From NCBI RefSeq assembly GCF_012034935.1, contig NZ_JAATEN010000011.1:62001-126000 (forward strand): a stretch of 64,000 nucleotides of DNA, read 5' to 3'. Numbering within the stretch: the stretch's first letter is position 1; every line of letters starts with the position of its first letter. The stretch comes from Streptomyces zingiberis. GTDB taxonomy: Bacteria > Actinomycetota > Actinomycetes > Streptomycetales > Streptomycetaceae. A program made the position numbers and the translations under genes. Positions 8,806 through 18,422 of the stretch are shown in pieces. The notes below the pieces were generated by a model. The model worked only from the letters and a program-made list of their open reading frames with translations. It made no database searches and was not told where the DNA came from.

Positions 8806-9573
8806 ATGTCGCCCTACGACCCCGCGGACTTCCCGCCCTTCGCCGTCACCGTGGACCTGGTCGTGCTCACCGTCCGGCGGGACGCCCTCTGCGCGCTGGC
8901 GGTCCGGCGCGGTGAATCGCCGTTCCAGGGCTGCTGGGCCCTCCCCGGTGGTTTCGTGCGGGCGGACGAGGACCTCGCCGGGGCGGCCGGCCGGGAACTC
9001 TCCGAGGAGACGGGCCTGTTGGCCTACGACCCGGGCGGGCCGGTGCCCGCTGCCGGCGGCGCCCACCTCGAACAGCTGGCGACCTACGGCGACCCGGCCC
9101 GTGATCCCCGGATGCGCGTCGTCAGCGTCGCCCATCTCGTCCTCGCCCCGGACCTCCCCGCGCCGCGGGCCGGCGGGGACGCGCGCAGCGCGCGCTGGGC
9201 CCCGGTGGAGTCGCTGCTGGGGGAGGGGCCCGGCGCGGCCCGCGACGGTGAGCAGGCGGTACGGCTCGCCTTCGACCACGGCCGGATCCTGGCCGACGGG
9301 GTCGAGCGCGCCCGTTCGAAAATCGAATACTCCTCACTGGCCACGGCCTTCTGTCCGCCGGAGTTCACGGTGGGGGAACTGCGCCGGGTCTACGAGGCGG
9401 TCTGGGGGGTGGCGCTCGACCCCCGCAACTTCCACCGCAAGGTCACCGGCACCCCCGGCTTCCTGGTCCCCACCGGCGGCACGACGACCCGCCAGGGCGG
9501 GCGCCCGGCCCAGCTCTTCCGCGCGGGCGGGGCCACGCTGCTCAACCCGCCGATGCTGCGCCCCGAGGTGTGA
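8806..9573 (+). CDS. Nudix hydrolase with C-terminal winged-helix-like domain (NrtR-like architecture)
   Basis: 255-aa protein. The Nudix box is complete: G-x5-E-x7-REL-x-EE-x-GL at about residues 47-69 (GGFVRADEDLAGAAG then RELSEETGL), so hydrolysis of a nucleoside diphosphate derivative such as ADP-ribose is plausible. After residue ~165 the segment FTVGELRRVYEAVWG...NFHRKVTGTPGFLVPTG resembles the winged HTH of NrtR NAD-metabolism regulators, many of which have lost the catalytic box. The ATG at 8806 follows a TATGAT hexamer (8794-8799) by 6 nt, with no Shine-Dalgarno, which suggests a leaderless transcript. It could be an enzyme, an ADP-ribose-sensing regulator, or both. It ends 280 bp before whiH. 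Confidence 0.88.
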   Translation: MSPYDPADFPPFAVTVDLVVLTVRRDALCALAVRRGESPFQGCWALPGGFVRADEDLAGAAGRELSEETGLLAYDPGGPVPAAGGAHLEQLATYGDPARDPRMRVVSVAHLVLAPDLPAPRAGGDARSARWAPVESLLGEGPGAARDGEQAVRLAFDHGRILADGVERARSKIEYSSLATAFCPPEFTVGELRRVYEAVWGVALDPRNFHRKVTGTPGFLVPTGGTTTRQGGRPAQLFRAGGATLLNPPMLRPEV

Positions 9574-9819
9574 CAGGGGTCTTCCCGTCTCCGGTCCCGG
9601 CCGGCCCCTTCCCGGCGGGACGCCGGGCGGGCCGGGACCGGCTCCGGCCGCCGCCGGCGCGCGTGTTGCCGCCCCCGGCCGGGCAGTGCCCCCGGTTCGC
9701 CGCGCCGTTCGGCGTGAGGGGGTGGTGACACCCACGCCACGCCGTCCGGTTGCTTCCGATGCGGCGTCAATTGTGAGGTAATGGGCGATCACCCTTTCGT
9801 GTGCTTTTCACCAAAGACC

Positions 9820-9847
9820 TCAAGGCCGTCCGGGGGGCCGCCGACAA
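9820..9847 (+). promoter_or_regulatory. Candidate WhiG-type promoter of whiH
   Basis: TCAA (9820-9823) and GCCGACAA (9840-9847) separated by 16 nt resemble the WhiG/FliA-type consensus TAAA-N15-GCCGATAA; the -10 element matches at 7 of 8 positions. In S. coelicolor whiH is a known WhiG-dependent gene. The predicted transcription start would fall within a few bases of the GTG at 9855. Read by eye only. Confidence 0.5.
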
Positions 9848-9854
9848 AGGATGC

Positions 9855-10742
9855 GTGAGTACCCTTGCGCACACCACGATGACCTCCGCTCGCCCCGTCG
9901 ACTCCGGTCTCTCCGGTCCGGGCGAGCTTGACCGTTACCCCTACGCGGAGGGCCCGGTGGGCGAGCGCGCCGTCGGTTCCTCCTGGGAGGGAGGCGAATC
10001 GGAGATGGGCCGCGTCGGCCGCCGTACGGCCGGCAGCCGGGGCCGCGGCCTGCACGGCCAGCTCGTCCAGCAGCTCGGGCAGATGATCGTCTCCGGCGAC
10101 CTGGGGGCGGACCGTCCGCTGGTCCCCGAGGAGATCGGGCAGCGCTTCGAGGTGTCCCGCACCGTGGTGCGGGAGTCGCTGCGCGTCCTCGAGGCCAAGG
10201 GTCTTGTCAGCGCCCGGCCGAACGTCGGCACCCGGGTCCGCCCCGTCAGCGACTGGAACCTGCTCGACCCCGACATCATCGAGTGGCGCGCCTTCGGGCC
10301 GCAACGCGACGACCAGCGGCGGGAGCTCTTCGAGCTGCGCTGGACGATCGAGCCGCTGGCCGCCCGCCTCGCCGCCGGGCACGACCGGGAGGACGCCCAG
10401 CAGCGGCTCACCGACATGACCGACATCATGAGCCGCGCCCTCGCCCAGGGGGACGCCCTCACCTTCGGCCGCGCGGACGCCGAGTTCCACGCCCTGCTGC
10501 TGCAGCTCGGCGGCAACCGCATGCTGGAGCATCTCTCGGGCATCGTCTCCTCGGCGCTCCAGGTCTCCGGCGGCCCGGCGACCGGCTGCGACCGCCCCAC
10601 CGAGAGCTCCGTGGGTCACCACATCCGCATCGTCGAGGCCGTGGGCGCGGGCGACGCCGGCGGGGCGGAGTCGGCGATGCGCCAGCTCCTCACCATCCAC
10701 CCCGACGTGGAACACGTGGTCCCAGCGCCGCGCGAGCACTGA
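9855..10742 (+). CDS. whiH: Sporulation regulator WhiH (GntR/FadR family)
   Basis: 295-aa GntR-family regulator required in Streptomyces for proper sporulation septation in aerial hyphae. N-terminal winged HTH (about 65-125) includes LVPEEIGQRFEVSRTVVRES and LRVLEAKGLVSARPNVGT; the all-helical FCD ligand-binding domain follows, with WTIEPLAARLAA and the metal-site-like DAEFHALLLQ and HHIRIVEA histidines. The GTG at 9855 gives exactly 295 aa, the length I recall for S. coelicolor WhiH, and has AAAGG five nt upstream; an in-frame ATG at 9879 is an alternative. Position directly upstream of hrdB matches the conserved arrangement. The natural ligand is not known. Confidence 0.95.
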   Translation: MSTLAHTTMTSARPVDSGLSGPGELDRYPYAEGPVGERAVGSSWEGGESEMGRVGRRTAGSRGRGLHGQLVQQLGQMIVSGDLGADRPLVPEEIGQRFEVSRTVVRESLRVLEAKGLVSARPNVGTRVRPVSDWNLLDPDIIEWRAFGPQRDDQRRELFELRWTIEPLAARLAAGHDREDAQQRLTDMTDIMSRALAQGDALTFGRADAEFHALLLQLGGNRMLEHLSGIVSSALQVSGGPATGCDRPTESSVGHHIRIVEAVGAGDAGGAESAMRQLLTIHPDVEHVVPAPREH

Positions 10743-10765
10743 CCGGGTGAGCGGTGGAGCCGCGC

Positions 10766-10802
10766 GCGAGCCCCGCCGCCGGATCCCGGTGGCGGGGCTC
10801 GC
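10766..10802 (+). terminator. Rho-independent-type hairpin after whiH
   Basis: Perfect 12-bp arms GCGAGCCCCGCC (10766-10777) and GGCGGGGCTCGC (10791-10802); the stem can extend 3 bp further into the loop. It lies 24 bp after the whiH stop. No U-tract, as is common in Streptomyces. Confidence 0.85.
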
Positions 10803-10880
10803 GGCGTTCTCGGCCGGTGTGCCCGGTTTCCGCCGGTTCAGGGTTCTGTGCGGGTGTGACCCGGGCCACGCGGATCGGGC

Positions 10881-10907
10881 GTAACGCTCTTTGCGGATGC
10901 GCGATGA
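10881..10907 (+). promoter_or_regulatory. Candidate ECF (ShbA-type) promoter of hrdB
   Basis: GTAACG (10881-10886) and CGATGA (10902-10907), 15 nt apart, fit an ECF sigma promoter (AAC-containing -35 and CGATGA -10). In Streptomyces griseus hrdB is driven mainly by the ECF factor ShbA from such a promoter. It would give a 5' leader of about 150 nt before the GTG at 11067. Confidence 0.55.
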
Positions 10908-11066
10908 CCTAAGAGGTGATGGCCGGTGGAGGAATACCGGCGCCGTTCGCGGCGCTGAGGATTGCTCCACGGTCCGCCCGCGCCGCCGGTCCACCCCGCC
11001 GGCGGTCCGTCGGCTCCCGTCCCGGACGGAGCCGGAAGCCGTTCCCATCGTTCCGAGAGGTTGTTC

Positions 11067-12647
11067 GTGTCGGCCAGCACATCCCGTACGCTCCCGCCGG
11101 AGATCGCCGAATCCGAGTCTGTCATGGCGCTCATCGAGCGGGGAAAGGCTGATGGGCAGATCGCCGGCGACGATGTGCGTCGGGCCTTCGAGGCCGACCA
11201 GATTCCGCCAACCCAGTGGAAGAACGTTCTGCGCAGCCTCAACCAGATCCTCGACGAGGAGGGTGTGACGCTGATGGTCAGTGCCGCGGAAGCCCCCAAG
11301 CGCACCCGTAAGAGCGTCGCAGCGAAGAGCCCGGCCAAGCGCACCGCCACCAAGTCCGTCGCCACCAAGACGGCGACGGCGCGCAAGGCCACCGCCCCCA
11401 CGTCCCCGTCGGCCCCCGCGGCGCAGGCCCCGGAGGCGTCGCCGTCCGCCGAGGCCCCGGCGTCCGCCCCCGCGAAGAAGGCGGCGGTGAAGAAGGCGGC
11501 AGCCAAGAAGCCGGTCGCCAAGAAGACCGCCGTGAAGAAGACCGCGGCCAAGAAGACCACGGCGAAGAAGGACCCCGAGGAGCTGCTGGAGGGCGTCGAG
11601 CCCCTGGCCGAGGAGGCCGGTCCCGCGGCCGGCAAGCCGGGCGAGGCCGTCGAGCCCGAGCAGCCGGAGAACCAGGGTTTCGTCCTCTCCGACGACGACG
11701 AGGACGACGCCCCCGCGCAGCAGGTCGCCGCCGCCGGTGCCACCGCCGACCCGGTCAAGGACTACCTCAAGCAGATCGGCAAGGTGCCGCTGCTCAACGC
11801 GGAGCAGGAGGTCGAGCTCGCCAAGCGGATCGAGGCCGGCCTCTTCGCGGAGGACAAGCTCGCCAACTCCGACAAGCTCGCCCCGAAGCTCCGCCGCGAG
11901 CTGGAGATCATCGCGGAGGACGGCCGGCGCGCCAAGAACCACCTGCTGGAGGCCAACCTCCGGCTGGTCGTCTCGCTGGCCAAGCGCTACACCGGCCGCG
12001 GCATGCTCTTCCTGGACCTGATCCAGGAAGGCAACCTCGGTCTGATCCGCGCGGTCGAGAAGTTCGACTACACCAAGGGCTACAAGTTCTCCACCTACGC
12101 GACCTGGTGGATCCGCCAGGCGATCACGCGCGCGATGGCCGACCAGGCCCGCACCATCCGGATCCCGGTGCACATGGTCGAGGTCATCAACAAGCTCGCG
12201 CGGGTGCAGCGTCAGATGCTCCAGGACCTCGGCCGGGAGCCGACCCCGGAGGAGCTGGCCAAGGAGCTCGACATGACCCCCGAGAAGGTCATCGAGGTCC
12301 AGAAGTACGGCCGGGAGCCGATCTCGCTGCACACCCCCCTCGGTGAGGACGGCGACAGCGAGTTCGGTGACCTCATCGAGGACTCCGAGGCCGTCGTTCC
12401 GGCCGACGCGGTCAGCTTCACCCTGCTCCAGGAGCAGCTGCACTCGGTGCTGGACACGCTCAGCGAGCGGGAGGCGGGCGTGGTCTCGATGCGCTTCGGC
12501 CTCACCGACGGCCAGCCGAAGACGCTGGACGAGATCGGCAAGGTCTACGGCGTGACGCGGGAGCGCATCCGGCAGATCGAGTCCAAGACGATGTCCAAGC
12601 TGCGTCACCCGTCGCGCTCGCAGGTACTCCGCGACTACCTCGACTGA
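11067..12647 (+). CDS. hrdB: Principal RNA polymerase sigma factor HrdB
   Basis: 526-aa group 1 sigma factor that directs RNA polymerase to housekeeping promoters. Region 1.1-like N-terminus (ALIERGKADGQIAGDDVRRAF) is followed by a Lys/Ala-rich, histone-H1-like spacer (about residues 75-170) and an acidic stretch typical of actinobacterial HrdB. Region 1.2 starts near residue 228 (DPVKDYLKQIGKVPLL); region 2 holds GNLGLIRAVEKFDYTKG and KFSTYATWWIRQAITRA; region 4.2 has TLDEIGKVYGVTRERIRQIE and ends HPSRSQVLRDYLD. The GTG at 11067 has GAGAGG upstream and gives the start VSASTSRTLPPEIAES, as in other HrdB proteins. Lengths vary in the spacer, here slightly longer than the 511 aa I recall for S. 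coelicolor. Confidence 0.98.
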   Translation: MSASTSRTLPPEIAESESVMALIERGKADGQIAGDDVRRAFEADQIPPTQWKNVLRSLNQILDEEGVTLMVSAAEAPKRTRKSVAAKSPAKRTATKSVATKTATARKATAPTSPSAPAAQAPEASPSAEAPASAPAKKAAVKKAAAKKPVAKKTAVKKTAAKKTTAKKDPEELLEGVEPLAEEAGPAAGKPGEAVEPEQPENQGFVLSDDDEDDAPAQQVAAAGATADPVKDYLKQIGKVPLLNAEQEVELAKRIEAGLFAEDKLANSDKLAPKLRRELEIIAEDGRRAKNHLLEANLRLVVSLAKRYTGRGMLFLDLIQEGNLGLIRAVEKFDYTKGYKFSTYATWWIRQAITRAMADQARTIRIPVHMVEVINKLARVQRQMLQDLGREPTPEELAKELDMTPEKVIEVQKYGREPISLHTPLGEDGDSEFGDLIEDSEAVVPADAVSFTLLQEQLHSVLDTLSEREAGVVSMRFGLTDGQPKTLDEIGKVYGVTRERIRQIESKTMSKLRHPSRSQVLRDYLD

Positions 12648-12680
12648 TCACCCGGTCGGGCGAAGCCCGCAGATCCTCCC

Positions 12681-12715
12681 GCCGGCCCCGGAATCCCCGA
12701 GATTCCGGGGCCGGC
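12681..12715 (+). terminator. Hairpin terminator after hrdB
   Basis: Perfect 15-bp arms: GCCGGCCCCGGAATC (12681-12695) and GATTCCGGGGCCGGC (12701-12715) with a 5-nt loop, 33 bp after the hrdB stop codon. Confidence 0.92.
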
Positions 12716-12805
12716 GGCTGTTCGGCCGCCCACCGTCCGGGTGGCGGCCCCGGGCGCGGTGTTTGACGCTGGGGCCGCACGCGTCGTCGCGGAGGAGGAG
12801 GCAGC

Positions 12806-13903
12806 ATGTCCGTCCTGCGGAATCTGGCCCGGTCCCTGGCACTCATACCGGCGGCGGTGGCCTCCCTGGGAGCGTCCCTGGCGGCGGCGCCCGGAGCGGC
12901 CGCGGACGGCGCGGTGGTGGGCGGCAGAAAGGCCAGCACGGCCGACCGGCCCTGGGCGGTGGCCCTGGCCAGCCGTGACCGCTTCGGGGACGCCCGGGCC
13001 GGGCAGTTCTGCGGCGGGGTGGTGGTCGGCCGGCGGACGGTGCTGACGGCGGCGCACTGTCTGAGCCAGGAGGTGCTGGGAGTCGAGCCCACGGCCGTGC
13101 CCGACCTCACGGTGATCACCGGGCGGGACGACCTGCGGGCGGACGGCGGCGAGGAACTGCGGGTGCGGCAGGCGTGGGTCAATCCCGGCTACGACAGCGT
13201 CTCCAACGCCGGTGACCTGGCGGTGCTCACCGTGGACGGGATACGGCCCGGAACGGGCCTGAGGACGGCCCGCGCCGGTGACGGAGCGTACCGCCCGGGC
13301 ACCCCGGCCGAGGTCTACGGCTGGGGGGACACCACGGGCGACGGCCGGTACGCGGCCGTCCTGCGGGCGGCGCGGGTGAGCGTCCTGGCGGACGAGGTCT
13401 GTGAACGGGCCTACCCGGGGAGTGCGCACGGCACGTACCAGCGGGAGTCCATGGTCTGCGCGGGGAGCCCCGGCGGGGGCGGCGACGCGTGCCAGGGGGA
13501 CAGCGGCGGGCCGCTGGTGGCCCGGGGCCGGCTGGTGGGCCTGGTCTCCTGGGGGAGCGGCTGCGGCACCGCGGGCAGCCCGGGCGTCTACACCCGGGTG
13601 TCCACGGCGATGGGCACGGCCGAGGCGGCGGGGGCCGTGGAGGACGGGGAGGCCCCCGTGGCGGGCGCGGGCCGCGCGGACGGAGCCGGCACCACGGAAA
13701 ACGCAGAAAACACAGAATCGGCCGGTGCCGAGGCGGCGGACGGCCGGGGGGCCGTGGGCCCGGTGGAGGCCGAAGACGCTGAGGTCATGGACGGTCACGA
13801 CAGGGCCACCGGCGGTGCGGAAAACGCTGAGGACACCGGGGACACCGGGGACACCGGGGACGCCTGGGCCTTCGGGGAAGAAGAAGCCGCCCGGCAGCGG
13901 TGA
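12806..13903 (+). CDS. Secreted trypsin-like serine protease (S1) with acidic C-terminal tail
   Basis: 365-aa exported chymotrypsin-fold protease. A signal peptide (Arg5, Arg9, then LALIPAAVASLGASLAAAPG) ends near Ala33; the mature enzyme would begin after AAADGAVVGG, close to the classic VVGG start. Catalytic triad: His84 (TAAHC), Asp137 (NAGDLAVL), Ser233 (GDSGGP). Asp227, six residues before the serine, predicts cleavage after Arg/Lys. Cys69-Cys85 and other cysteine pairs fit S1 disulfides. From about residue 270 the usual last helix is replaced by ~95 residues of Glu/Asp/Gly/Thr-rich low complexity, encoded partly by 9-bp DNA repeats. ATG at 12806 has GGAGGAGG upstream. It follows hrdB, as I recall in S. 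coelicolor. Confidence 0.93.
   Translation: MSVLRNLARSLALIPAAVASLGASLAAAPGAAADGAVVGGRKASTADRPWAVALASRDRFGDARAGQFCGGVVVGRRTVLTAAHCLSQEVLGVEPTAVPDLTVITGRDDLRADGGEELRVRQAWVNPGYDSVSNAGDLAVLTVDGIRPGTGLRTARAGDGAYRPGTPAEVYGWGDTTGDGRYAAVLRAARVSVLADEVCERAYPGSAHGTYQRESMVCAGSPGGGGDACQGDSGGPLVARGRLVGLVSWGSGCGTAGSPGVYTRVSTAMGTAEAAGAVEDGEAPVAGAGRADGAGTTENAENTESAGAEAADGRGAVGPVEAEDAEVMDGHDRATGGAENAEDTGDTGDTGDAWAFGEEEAARQR
13831..13864 (+). repeat. 9-bp tandem repeat inside the protease tail
   Basis: GGACACCGG repeats at 13831, 13840 and 13849, with a partial fourth copy, encode the DTGDTGDTGD stretch of the protease C-terminal extension. Being a multiple of three, copy-number change would keep the frame. 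Confidence 0.85.
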
Positions 13904-14112
13904 CGGGCGACGGGGTGGGTGCCGGGCGGTGGCGGTGGGCCGTCGCCGCCGGCGCGAGCCGGGGATCAGAGGCCCGGCGTCGCGATCGGGGTCAGGTGAC
14001 CGCGATGGGTGACCGCGGGACGACGGAGCGGGCGCGCGGGCCTGGGGTCAGGGCCGCACGCCCGCTCTCCGGCCACGGGGACCGGCTGGTCGCTCGTCGT
14101 CCGCCGCAGCGT

Positions 14113-14340
14113 TCAGCGCTCGTCTTCGGGCGCTGTGGCGGGAGCGGTGAGGCGCTCCGTCTCGTCCTGTATCTCAGCGGCGATCTTCTTCAGTTCCGGC
14201 TCGAACTTGCGCCCGTGGTGGGCGCAGAAGAGCAGTTCACCACCGCTCATCAGGACGACGCGCAGGTATGCCTGGGCGCCGCAGCGGTCGCAGCGGTCAG
14301 CGGCCGTCAGCGGGCTCGCGGGGGTCAGAACAGTAGTCAC
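14113..14340 (-). CDS. Small zinc-ribbon-like protein (DUF7455-type)
   Basis: 75-aa acidic protein, conserved in actinobacteria at this position between hrdB and parE as far as I recall. A likely metal site is formed by CDRCG (Cys17, Cys20) and CAHHG (Cys39, His41/42) around the core QAYLRVVLMSGGELLFC, followed by a charged helix PELKKIAAEIQDETERL. Start is GTG at 14340 with GAAGAGG nine nt upstream on the minus strand. It is transcribed away from parE; the 437-bp gap would hold both promoters. Function is unknown; the zinc-binding role is inferred from the cysteine pattern. Confidence 0.85.
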   Translation of the reverse strand: MTTVLTPASPLTAADRCDRCGAQAYLRVVLMSGGELLFCAHHGRKFEPELKKIAAEIQDETERLTAPATAPEDER

Positions 14341-14777
14341 GTCGCCTCTTCTCTAGCTCGACGAGCTGTCGTACCAGGGTCAACATCCAACCAGGCCGAA
14401 AACGTTCCCGCTCGTGCCTTTTTCTCGAAACCTTCCTTCCGAGTCGACCGGATGCTGCCGGGTGGCGGCGAATGAGCCGTATCGCGTTGGCTTACGTATT
14501 CATCGCGCTGCTTGTCGGTGGTCCGTCCTCCGGCTGGATTGCCGTCGTTCATGAGGACGTGCCCGGAGCCTAAATGGTTCATGCCTCCAAGGGAACGTGA
14601 TGTCCATGTCACCACCTCCGGGGATCGAACGTGTGAACGATGCTCGACTAGCATGGTCGCTCCCGGAGGGTGGCGTCACAAAGGCTCTACCAGGCCTCGG
14701 TACCCTCTCATCGGGGACCCAAGCAGCCCCTGGCCCGGAGTCGGGCCAGATGGAAAATTCAGCGAGGAGCGAACCGC
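14341..14777. other. Divergent promoter region of the zinc-ribbon gene and parE
   Basis: 437 bp of lower GC content than its surroundings. On the minus strand a TTGACC hexamer (around 14374-14379) could be a -35 for the small gene, but I see no well-spaced -10. On the plus strand TACCCT (14701-14706) is a possible -10 for parE. A tRNA-like GATCGAAC string near 14625 does not belong to a complete cloverleaf. Confidence 0.4.
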
Positions 14778-16916
<2,139 letters not shown>

Positions 16917-17022
16917 GGCCCGGCGCCGCCTGAGGCCCGGCGTGGCGCGTCCGTCCGTCGTCCGGCCGGCCAGGGGAGTCCCGGGCCGGCCGGCGGGGGC
17001 CGGTGGGTGTCCGGGGCGCGGC

Positions 17023-17949
17023 TCAGCGCGCCGGGCCCCCGAGTTCCCGCACCGCCGTGACGTCCATCCGGACCGGGGTCCCCGGCGCCTTGCCGCAGCT
17101 CTCCGGCCGGGGCGGCAGGGCCGTGCCCCGTTCGACCCGTACCTGCCAGGCCCGGCCGTCCGTGTGCGCCACGGTGACGGACCAGCCCGGCGGCTCGTCC
17201 GGGCCGCCCTCCGGGAACGGCTCGGTGCGCACCACCGACAGCGCGTCGGCGCCGGTCTCCCCGGTGCGGGCCCGTACCGCCAGATCGGCCGCCTGACCGG
17301 GCCGCTCCCAGCAGGAGCGCCCCCGGGAGTGCGCCGCCACCACCTGGCCCTCGCGTGCCGCGTGGGTGATCTCCTTCACGGCCCGCGCGGTGACCCGGCC
17401 GTACGCGTAGCCGTACGGGAGGACGAAGAGGGTGGGCGCGAAGCGGTGGCCGCCGATGTGGGTGACCTCCCACGCGGCCTCGCCGGCGGCGGCCAGTTCC
17501 TCCGCCAGCGGGCGGCCCAGCACTGCGCAGCAGCGGTCCCGCCTGCCGTTGGTGCAGACGAGGACCGGCGGATCGCCCTCGTAGGGCTCCCACAGGCCGT
17601 CGTGGACCCCGGCCCCGAGAGCGGCGAAGTCCAGGCCCGGAAGGTCCGCGGGATCCACGCCGCGGGCGGTGCGGATCCAGGAACGGCCCGGGGCCGTGTG
17701 CGCCAGGTACAGGCGCCCGGCGCGTCCCGGCCGGTCCGGGTGGCGTCCGGGCCGGCGGATCAGGGCGGTGCGCACCTCGGTGCCCGTGGTGGCGGACTCC
17801 AGCGCCTCACCGACGGCGGGGTCCAGACGGCTTGAGGTGAGCGCCTTGGCGCCCCACGGGCCGGGCTGTTCGATCAGCAGCCAGGTCCGCGCGGTGGCGG
17901 CCGTCCCGGCGAGCGGTTCGGACAGGTCATGGGACGCGGTCGCACACAT
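17023..17949 (-). CDS. Sucrase/ferredoxin-like family protein (bishistidinyl 2Fe-2S thioredoxin-like)
   Basis: 308-aa member of the sucrase_ferredoxin-like family, related to yeast Apd1, whose C-terminal thioredoxin-like domain coordinates a [2Fe-2S] cluster with two cysteines and two histidines. Candidate ligands: Cys132, Cys140 (and Cys141) in VCTNGRRDRCCAVLG, and His164/His168 in THIGGHRF (HxxxH). The N-terminal half (WLLIEQPGPWG) is also typical. I prefer the ATG at 17949: an iron box with an embedded -10 lies only 8 nt upstream, so a start further up (GTG 17988) would sit upstream of the transcription start. Convergent with parE. Likely role is electron transfer in iron or redox metabolism; substrate unknown. 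Confidence 0.88.
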   Translation of the reverse strand: MCATASHDLSEPLAGTAATARTWLLIEQPGPWGAKALTSSRLDPAVGEALESATTGTEVRTALIRRPGRHPDRPGRAGRLYLAHTAPGRSWIRTARGVDPADLPGLDFAALGAGVHDGLWEPYEGDPPVLVCTNGRRDRCCAVLGRPLAEELAAAGEAAWEVTHIGGHRFAPTLFVLPYGYAYGRVTARAVKEITHAAREGQVVAAHSRGRSCWERPGQAADLAVRARTGETGADALSVVRTEPFPEGGPDEPPGWSVTVAHTDGRAWQVRVERGTALPPRPESCGKAPGTPVRMDVTAVRELGGPAR

Positions 17950-17957
17950 GCTCACGC

Positions 17958-17971
17958 AGGTGAGCCTAACC
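17958..17971 (-). promoter_or_regulatory. DmdR1/IdeR-type iron box with embedded -10
   Basis: The minus strand reads GGTTAGGCTCACCT, identical to the 14-bp core of the Streptomyces iron box found before siderophore genes such as desA (TTAGGTTAGGCTCACCTAA). TAGGCT within it (17968-17963) fits a sigma HrdB -10. Iron-loaded DmdR1 would therefore block the promoter. Transcription would start about 7 nt before the ATG at 17949. Confidence 0.8.
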
Positions 17972-18422
17972 GGTGGGGGTGGATCCACGCCGCCCGAGCG
18001 TCACCGGCGGCGGGGGACGGACGGCCGGGTCCGGGCCGCGCCGCCGCCGGTACCGGAGGGGGAACGCCGATGGAGAACGACGGCGCGGGCGGAGGCGGCC
18101 GGGGCGGGAGCGAACGCGCGTTCCCCGGCGCCACCGGCCGGGCGCGGTGGGGGCCCGCGCGGGACTCCGGACGCCGGCGCCCGGCGGGGCGCGCGGGCGC
18201 GGGCCCCGGGACCGTGCCCGCGTCCCGCCGGGCAGGGCGGACCTACGGGCTCCGCGCGGCGCGGGAACCGCCCACGGCGGCCGGGGACGGGCCCGGCGGA
18301 GACCGCAGCGGCCCCGGCCCGGCCTCCGCGTCCGGGACCGCGTCCGGCGGTGGGACGGTGCCTCCTATGCTGGTCCGCGCCCGGACCGAACCGAATCTCC
18401 CGCCGATCCCGGAGGCGCCGCC
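17972..18422. other. Divergent intergenic region before the CobW gene
   Basis: 450 bp, extremely GC-rich, with open frames on both strands but no recognisable protein. TATGCT (18366-18371) is a possible -10 for the CobW gene. I see no Zur-like palindrome. Confidence 0.45.

Noticed and set aside
14620..14700. tRNA-like string near 14625 (GATCGAAC)
   Set aside because: No matching acceptor, D and anticodon stems can be drawn, and the T-loop spacing is wrong.
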